Positions 60,701-64,000 of a stretch of 64,000 bases of DNA are shown here, piece after piece (position 1 is the stretch's first letter; each line of letters begins with the position of its first letter). The stretch is from an uncultured Gemmiger sp. GTDB lineage: Bacteria > Bacillota > Clostridia > Oscillospirales > Ruminococcaceae. The stretch covers positions 62,001 through 126,000 of the forward strand of contig CALXHR010000004.1 in NCBI GenBank assembly GCA_944388175.1. The letters are read 5' to 3'. The translations under genes were made by a program, and so were the position numbers. The notes under the pieces are model-generated. The model saw only the letters and a program-made list of their open reading frames with translations. It ran no database searches and was not told the origin of the DNA.

Positions 60701-61193
60701 CCCCGGGTACGAGACGACGGTGCGGGTGGACGGCGGCGACGCGCAGCCCGGGCCCGCCGTGACGGTAACGCCCGCGCCGGGGCTGACCGCTGTGGTGTTC
60801 ACCAACCGCAACGACGCCCCGCCGGCGACGTCCACGCCGTCCCCCTCGCCGGAGCCCACGCCGGAACCCACGCCGTCGGCTTCCCCCTCACCGGAGCCAA
60901 CGACGGAACCCACGCCGTCCGCCACCCCCACGCCGGAGCCGTCGCCCGGCCCGACGCCCACCGCAACGGCCGCGCCTTCGCCCACGCCGGGGCGTACGGC
61001 GGCGCCTTCCACAGGCCATCCGCCCGAGAACACCCCCGGCGCGTCGTCCCCGGACGACCCCACCGCCCCGGGCACGCCGGTCCCGGGCGAGCCCCTGCCC
61101 CCGACCGGCGATGCGGCGACGCCCGCGCTGTGGGGCGCGGCCGCCCTGGGCGCGCTGGCCGCACTGCTGTGGCTGGTGCGCCGCCGGGCCTGA
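57702..61193 (+). CDS. Large LPXTG surface protein with fibro-slime and SpaA/Cna-B domains
   Basis: A 1163-residue cell-wall protein. A signal peptide (about residues 1-33) and an Ala/Pro/Glu linker precede a fibro-slime (PA14-like) domain (about 95-400) containing GDDDVWVFLDDVLVGDLGGI near residue 300. Three prealbumin-like domains follow: about 405-495 (VPGAQFALYY ... PAGYRN), about 680-790 (LEGAEFALYR ... PAGYAP) and about 925-1030 (FAFTLTLRDAQGAPL ... PGYETT). A Pro/Thr/Ser linker leads to the sortase signal LPPTG (1132-1136), a membrane helix and RRRA. It is probably an adhesin or pilin-like protein, with isopeptide bonds possible. No sortase gene lies in the window. Start ATG follows AGAGAGG by about 12 bases. 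Confidence 0.92.
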   Translation: MYTIRKRGAALLAALALAAALAAAALPAAALPLATAGTLPQTTPEQAATPEQADAAGPPATPEQPAAEPAEPTAPAPAAAPAAPAQPRAGVVQDAVSPIGTTIHLFDYWITTRTAPDNVNPADMDQGINAGHALQFTASPGRGPGINNYTGSSAPRTGMVERTLQNGYPQLTQSGQSLAYLFDPALPNAGKLAFANVRDLLQIDADNYFYYNCRQNFAQFDESTSTFTLYDSPGVYPGGASGILGQFFPFNQYDQVRGMYATNAAINHYFGVTMTTRFVQQPYGTVEGEPGGTPVTYEFSGDDDVWVFLDDVLVGDLGGIHGAASLTIDFSTGAVTVNGQPDGTLQDKFTAAGRPWAGRGATFADDTYHTLKFFYLERGNYDSNMQLKFNLVSIPQSDLVKVDQIGDAVPGAQFALYYAHDDYTYDAQDLLATGTSGPDGTFVFQNPDGTLLSLNNLKDLYGGPGRTGKFVLVELSTPAGYRNPGPVELYFSPDFPELATLLSGNPWQTGAYASPTVTVTLPDQVQDLQGQTYNADDGLYFAVVLKRQDADGDGSAAQSAWYPVSGEAIAGWHVAGSTGLDAVLQAARADHYVFTLDSSGAYKSELDNLPGDILTYYYVLLTNGRLTADNAQYTLGFYRTSAASLDAATPQNTVRLDTAGPGGAFEREFAVRLYVPNAKNYLFVQKVAEDDSPLEGAEFALYRAADVTGGTVNPGAQPFDTVTTRDLSQAAGDVVTLAGGGAFPAEQPVLPAGTYYLKELQAPAGYAPSNELTEVIVDNSGVYADAGTAGDDVSVLLSVGKIVRSMLQFAVPDNINTTLSDIYAALYTAASYPAGAGSDWPGWNAAGGAPLALSYSGSDEVLEYGPTTPGGPVYFAVQAGWAELRVTQDYAGGQGPALKTDLGSQDLTALFARSTVVRVRNQTTRLVLQKVVTGPAGETTREFAFTLTLRDAQGAPLAGDFGGLTFAADGTAHAALADGGEVTLQGLPAGAVCTIEEEPAPGYETTVRVDGGDAQPGPAVTVTPAPGLTAVVFTNRNDAPPATSTPSPSPEPTPEPTPSASPSPEPTTEPTPSATPTPEPSPGPTPTATAAPSPTPGRTAAPSTGHPPENTPGASSPDDPTAPGTPVPGEPLPPTGDAATPALWGAAALGALAALLWLVRRRA

Positions 61194-61220
61194 ACGCAAA
61201 CCAGGGTACAAAATACCGGC

Positions 61221-61257
61221 ACAAAAAGCGGGCCGCCCCTGCCGTGGGGCGGCCCGC
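61221..61257 (-). terminator. Terminator of brnQ
   Basis: A 12-bp perfect stem (61228-61239 with 61246-61257), followed on the minus strand by TTTTTGTG. It also lies after the convergent surface-protein gene. Confidence 0.88.
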
Positions 61258-61266
61258 TTGCCGGTT

Positions 61267-62613
61267 TCATGCTCTATTTCGGGCCAGCGCACGCCAGCCA
61301 AGGCCCGCAGCCAGGCCGACGGCCGCCGGGCAGACCCATCCAAAGCCCTGGGCGTACAGCGGCAGCCAGCGCCCGGCCGCCGCCAGCACCGGGGCCAGGT
61401 GCAGCGCGTTTTGCACGGCGGCGGGCAGCGCGCCCAGCAGGTCGAGCACCGCCGCCACCGCCGTACAGCCGATGGTGCAGCGCAGCACCCGGCGGTCGTT
61501 GCCGAACGCCCGCCCGCCGAGCGTGAGCAGGATCAGCGCAATGGAGAGCGGGTACAAAAACATCAGCACCGGCTGCGACCACGCCAGAATGGCATTCAGC
61601 CCAAAATTGGCGATGAACAGCGACACCCCGCAGAACACGACCGCCCACACCGGGTAGCGCGGCCCGGCCGGGAACAGCTGCACAAAGGTTTCGCCGCAGC
61701 TGGCAATGAGCCCCACCGCCGTTTTCAGGCAGGCCACCGTGACGGTGGCAGCCAGAATCAGCGCGCCCGCGCCGCCAAAGTAATGCGCGGCGATCTGAGC
61801 CAGCGCTTCGCCGCCGTTGGCCGCGGCGGCAAACTGCCCGCGGCTTTGCGCGCCGACGACGGTGACCAGCAGGTAGATTGCCGCCATAAGCAGCGAGCTG
61901 AACACCCCGGCGCAGACCGTATTTTTGGCCACGGCCGCGGGTTCCCGCACGCCCAGGCCGCGGATGGCGTGCACGACGATGATGCCGAACGCCAGGCTGG
62001 CCAGCGCGTCCATCGTGTCGTACCCTTCCAGCAAACCGGTGGAAAACGCCGCCGTCGCATAGGCCCCGGCGGGTTCGATCTGCCCCACATCGCCCAGGGG
62101 CGCGGCCAGCGCGCGCAGCACCAGCACCCCCAAAAAGCACAGGAACAGCGGGTTGAGCACCTTGCCGATCCAGGTCAGGATCTGGCCCGGGCGCAGCGCA
62201 AACCACAGCACCGCCGCAAAAAACACCAGCGAGAACACCGCCAATGCCGCCGGTTGCGGCACGCCGGGCAGCAGCTGCTGCACCCCGACGGTGTAGGCCA
62301 CCGTGGCGCAGCGCGGGATGGCAAAAAACGGCCCGATGGTGAGGTAGAGCGCGCAGGTGAAAAACAGCCCGTACCGCCGCCCCACCCGGCTGCTGAGGGG
62401 CAGAAGCCCTTCCTCCTGGCTGACGCCCAGCGCCGCCACGCCCAGCAGCGGCAGCCCGACGCCGGTGATGAGGAACCCCGCCGACGCCGCCCACAGGTTA
62501 CGCCCGGCCAGCTGGCCCATCGACGCCGGGAAAATCAGGTTCCCCGCGCCGAAAAACATGCCAAACAGCATGCTGGCCACGGCCAGCCGCTGCCGCCAGG
62601 TAAGTTGTTTCAT
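61267..62613 (-). CDS. brnQ: Branched-chain amino acid:cation symporter (BrnQ/LIVCS)
   Basis: A 448-residue membrane carrier with about 12 helices. The N-terminal LFGMFFGAGNLIFPASMG is the BrnQ signature, and GLLEGYDTMDALASLAFGIIVV (given in part: EGYDTMDALASLAFG) is the second family hallmark. It imports leucine, isoleucine and valine with sodium or protons. ATG at 62613 has GGGGGAC upstream, a weak ribosome site. It stands alone, ending at a strong hairpin that faces the surface-protein gene. Confidence 0.95.
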   Translation of the reverse strand: MKQLTWRQRLAVASMLFGMFFGAGNLIFPASMGQLAGRNLWAASAGFLITGVGLPLLGVAALGVSQEEGLLPLSSRVGRRYGLFFTCALYLTIGPFFAIPRCATVAYTVGVQQLLPGVPQPAALAVFSLVFFAAVLWFALRPGQILTWIGKVLNPLFLCFLGVLVLRALAAPLGDVGQIEPAGAYATAAFSTGLLEGYDTMDALASLAFGIIVVHAIRGLGVREPAAVAKNTVCAGVFSSLLMAAIYLLVTVVGAQSRGQFAAAANGGEALAQIAAHYFGGAGALILAATVTVACLKTAVGLIASCGETFVQLFPAGPRYPVWAVVFCGVSLFIANFGLNAILAWSQPVLMFLYPLSIALILLTLGGRAFGNDRRVLRCTIGCTAVAAVLDLLGALPAAVQNALHLAPVLAAAGRWLPLYAQGFGWVCPAAVGLAAGLGWRALARNRA

Positions 62614-62700
62614 GGAGTGTCCCCCCTAACCGGTTTCTTCCCCCCCCCATTATAGCGCGGCGGGCAGGCCGCGTAAAGCCCGGGCGCCCCAAACGCCGAA

Positions 62701-62744
62701 GCGCCGGGCCCCGGCGGCTTCTGGCTCGCCTTGGGGCCCGGCGC
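62701..62744 (-). terminator. Hairpin after fucO
   Basis: GCGCCGGGCCCC (62701-62712) pairs perfectly with GGGGCCCGGCGC (62733-62744) across a 20-base loop. There is no long T-run, so termination may be weak. Confidence 0.55.
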
Positions 62745-62780
62745 AATGCGGGCAGGTCTTGTGTTTTGCGGCCGCTGCGC

Positions 62781-63929
62781 TTACAACAGGCTGCGGTAGA
62801 GTTCCTTGATCTCCTCGACGCTGGTGTCGCGCGGGTTGCCGGGGCAGCAGGCGTCGGCAAAGGCGGACTCGGCCAAAAAGTCGATGTCCTCCTCTTTCAG
62901 GATGCCTTTGAGGTCGGTGGGGATGCCCACGTCGGCAGACAGCTGCTTGACGGCAGCAATGGTGGCGTCGGCGGCGTCGGCATCGCTCATGGCGTCAATG
63001 CCCGCAACGCCCATCGCCTTGCCGATGGCGCGGTAGCGGCCGCCGGCCACGCCCTTGTTGTAGGCAAGGCCGGTGGGCAGGATGATGGCGCAGGCCACGC
63101 CGTGCGGGGTGTCGTACAGGGCAGACAGACCGTGCGCCATGCTGTGCACGATGCCCAGGCCGACGTTCGAGAAGCCCATGCCAGCGATGTACTGGCCCAG
63201 GGCCATGCCCTCGCGGCCGTCGGGGGTGTTCTGCACTGCGCCGCGCAGGTTCTCGCTGATCAGGCGGATGGCCTCGAGGTGGAACATATCCGAGATGACA
63301 CACGCGCCCTTGGTGATGTAGCCTTCGATGGCGTGGGTCAGGGCGTCCATGCCGGTGGCGGCGGTCAGGCCCTTGGGCATCGAAGCCATCATGTCGGGGT
63401 CGACGACGGCGATCTCGGGGATGTCGTTGGTGTCAACGCAGACGAACTTGCGCTTTTTCTCGACGTCGGTGATGACGTAGTTGATGGTGACCTCGGCCGC
63501 GGTGCCGGCGGTGGTGGGCACGGCGATGGTGAACACCGCGTGCTTTTTGGTGGGGGCGACGCCCTCGAGGCTGCGCACGTCGGCGAACTCGGGGTTGTTG
63601 GCGATGATGCCGATGGCCTTGGCGGTATCCATGGCCGAGCCGCCGCCGATGGCAATGATGCAGTCCGCGCCGGAAGCCTTGAACGCTTCGACGCCGTGCT
63701 GCACGTTCTCGATGGTGGGGTTGGCCTTGATGTCGGAGTAGACTTCATAGGGGTAGCTGGCGGCGTCCAGCAGGGCGGTGACCTTGCCGGTGACGCCGAA
63801 CTTGATGAGGTCGGGGTCCGAGCAGACGAAGGCTTTTTTGTAGCCGCGGGCGTTGAGCTCGGGCAGGATGTTTTCGATGGCGCCATGGCCATGATAGGAA
63901 ATGGTGTTGAGGACGATACGGCTTACCAT
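62781..63929 (-). CDS. fucO: Lactaldehyde reductase / iron-containing alcohol dehydrogenase
   Basis: A 382-residue group III alcohol dehydrogenase, the same length as E. coli FucO. From memory of the family, segments such as IIANNPEFADVRSLEG, TTAGTAAEVTINYVITD and KRKFVCVDTNDIPE parallel FucO closely. The NAD motif is IGGGSAMDT (about residues 94-102). Metal ligands are the Asp and His residues in VDPDMM, HAIEGYITKGA, HSMAHGL and TPHGVA. It interconverts lactaldehyde and 1,2-propanediol, the usual end of fucose or rhamnose fermentation; no fuc or rha genes are in the window. ATG at 63929 follows AAAGGAG. Confidence 0.93.
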   Translation of the reverse strand: MVSRIVLNTISYHGHGAIENILPELNARGYKKAFVCSDPDLIKFGVTGKVTALLDAASYPYEVYSDIKANPTIENVQHGVEAFKASGADCIIAIGGGSAMDTAKAIGIIANNPEFADVRSLEGVAPTKKHAVFTIAVPTTAGTAAEVTINYVITDVEKKRKFVCVDTNDIPEIAVVDPDMMASMPKGLTAATGMDALTHAIEGYITKGACVISDMFHLEAIRLISENLRGAVQNTPDGREGMALGQYIAGMGFSNVGLGIVHSMAHGLSALYDTPHGVACAIILPTGLAYNKGVAGGRYRAIGKAMGVAGIDAMSDADAADATIAAVKQLSADVGIPTDLKGILKEEDIDFLAESAFADACCPGNPRDTSVEEIKELYRSLL

Positions 63930-63993
63930 AGGGCATTTCTCCTTTGTGTTGTTGTGCGGCACGGGCCGGGGCGCCCGCTGCCTTGTTACTTGT

Positions 63994-63999
63994 ATCATA
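63994..63999 (-). promoter_or_regulatory. Probable -10 of the fucO promoter (cut by window edge)
   Basis: Minus-strand TATGAT (63999-63994), 64 bases before the start codon; the -35 would lie outside the window. Confidence 0.4.
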
Positions 64000-64000
64000 C

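Overview
The window looks like chromosome of a high-G+C, strictly anaerobic gut Firmicute, most plausibly an Oscillospirales (Ruminococcaceae-type) organism related to Faecalibacterium, Subdoligranulum or Gemmiger. This rests on established family knowledge and not on a database search. The signs are Firmicute-style promoters (TTGACA/TATACT), AGGAGG ribosome sites, BlaI/M56, AGCS and BrnQ carriers, superoxide reductase with rubredoxin, a choloylglycine-hydrolase-family enzyme, LPxTG surface anchoring, and intergenic GC-rich palindromes of a kind common in gut clostridia. Coding is dense and almost every third codon position is G or C, so nearly all long overlapping antisense frames are shadows.

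Layout. 0-1.0 kb: the end of a phage terminase gene with no following phage genes. 1.1-6.6 kb: small membrane protein, BlaI/M56-M23 regulatory pair, MFS exporter, Ntn amide hydrolase. 6.8-9.7 kb: PepSY lipoprotein with a two-component system. 9.8-11.7 kb: ychF-mtnN. 11.8-19.9 kb: a molybdenum island made of MocA-like cytidylyltransferase, a three-subunit molybdenum hydroxylase, a FecCD/MolB-type ABC importer, and a regulator that fuses a THEP1-like NTPase to a ModE-type helix-turn-helix. 20-22.3 kb: AGCS symporter and TagA/WecG glycosyltransferase. 22.4-23 kb: rubredoxin and desulfoferrodoxin. 23.2-25.8 kb: a Tet(M)-like ribosomal GTPase fused to a YacP/Rae1-type NYN ribonuclease. 25.8-26.5 kb: repeat block. 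26.6-28 kb: gdhA. 28.1-35 kb: response regulator, repeat block, histidine kinase, secreted protein and two tandem lipoproteins. 35.1-37.4 kb: GH3 glycosidase. 37.5-38.8 kb: TlpA-like thioredoxin with CcdA. 39-45.2 kb: F1Fo ATP synthase operon whose delta and alpha subunits are one polypeptide. 45.4-48.3 kb: DcuS/DcuR-like system and GtrA protein. 48.3-51.2 kb: ion permease, MBL-fold protein, lipoprotein. 51.3-55.9 kb: carbohydrate-type ABC importer. 56-57.5 kb: acetyltransferase and lipoprotein. 57.7-61.2 kb: large fibro-slime/SpaA surface protein with an LPPTG anchor. 61.3-63.9 kb: BrnQ and FucO.

How it fits together. The organism appears to live by amino-acid and sugar uptake, glutamate dehydrogenase, lactaldehyde/propanediol metabolism and a proton-type ATP synthase, with defence against oxygen and cell-surface display. 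The most novel candidates are the GTPase-NYN fusion, the AtpH-AtpA fusion, the THEP1-ModE regulator with its ModE-like operator, and a family of 13 palindromes, most carrying a CTACAA tail, gathered in four intergenic blocks, two of which split a two-component operon.
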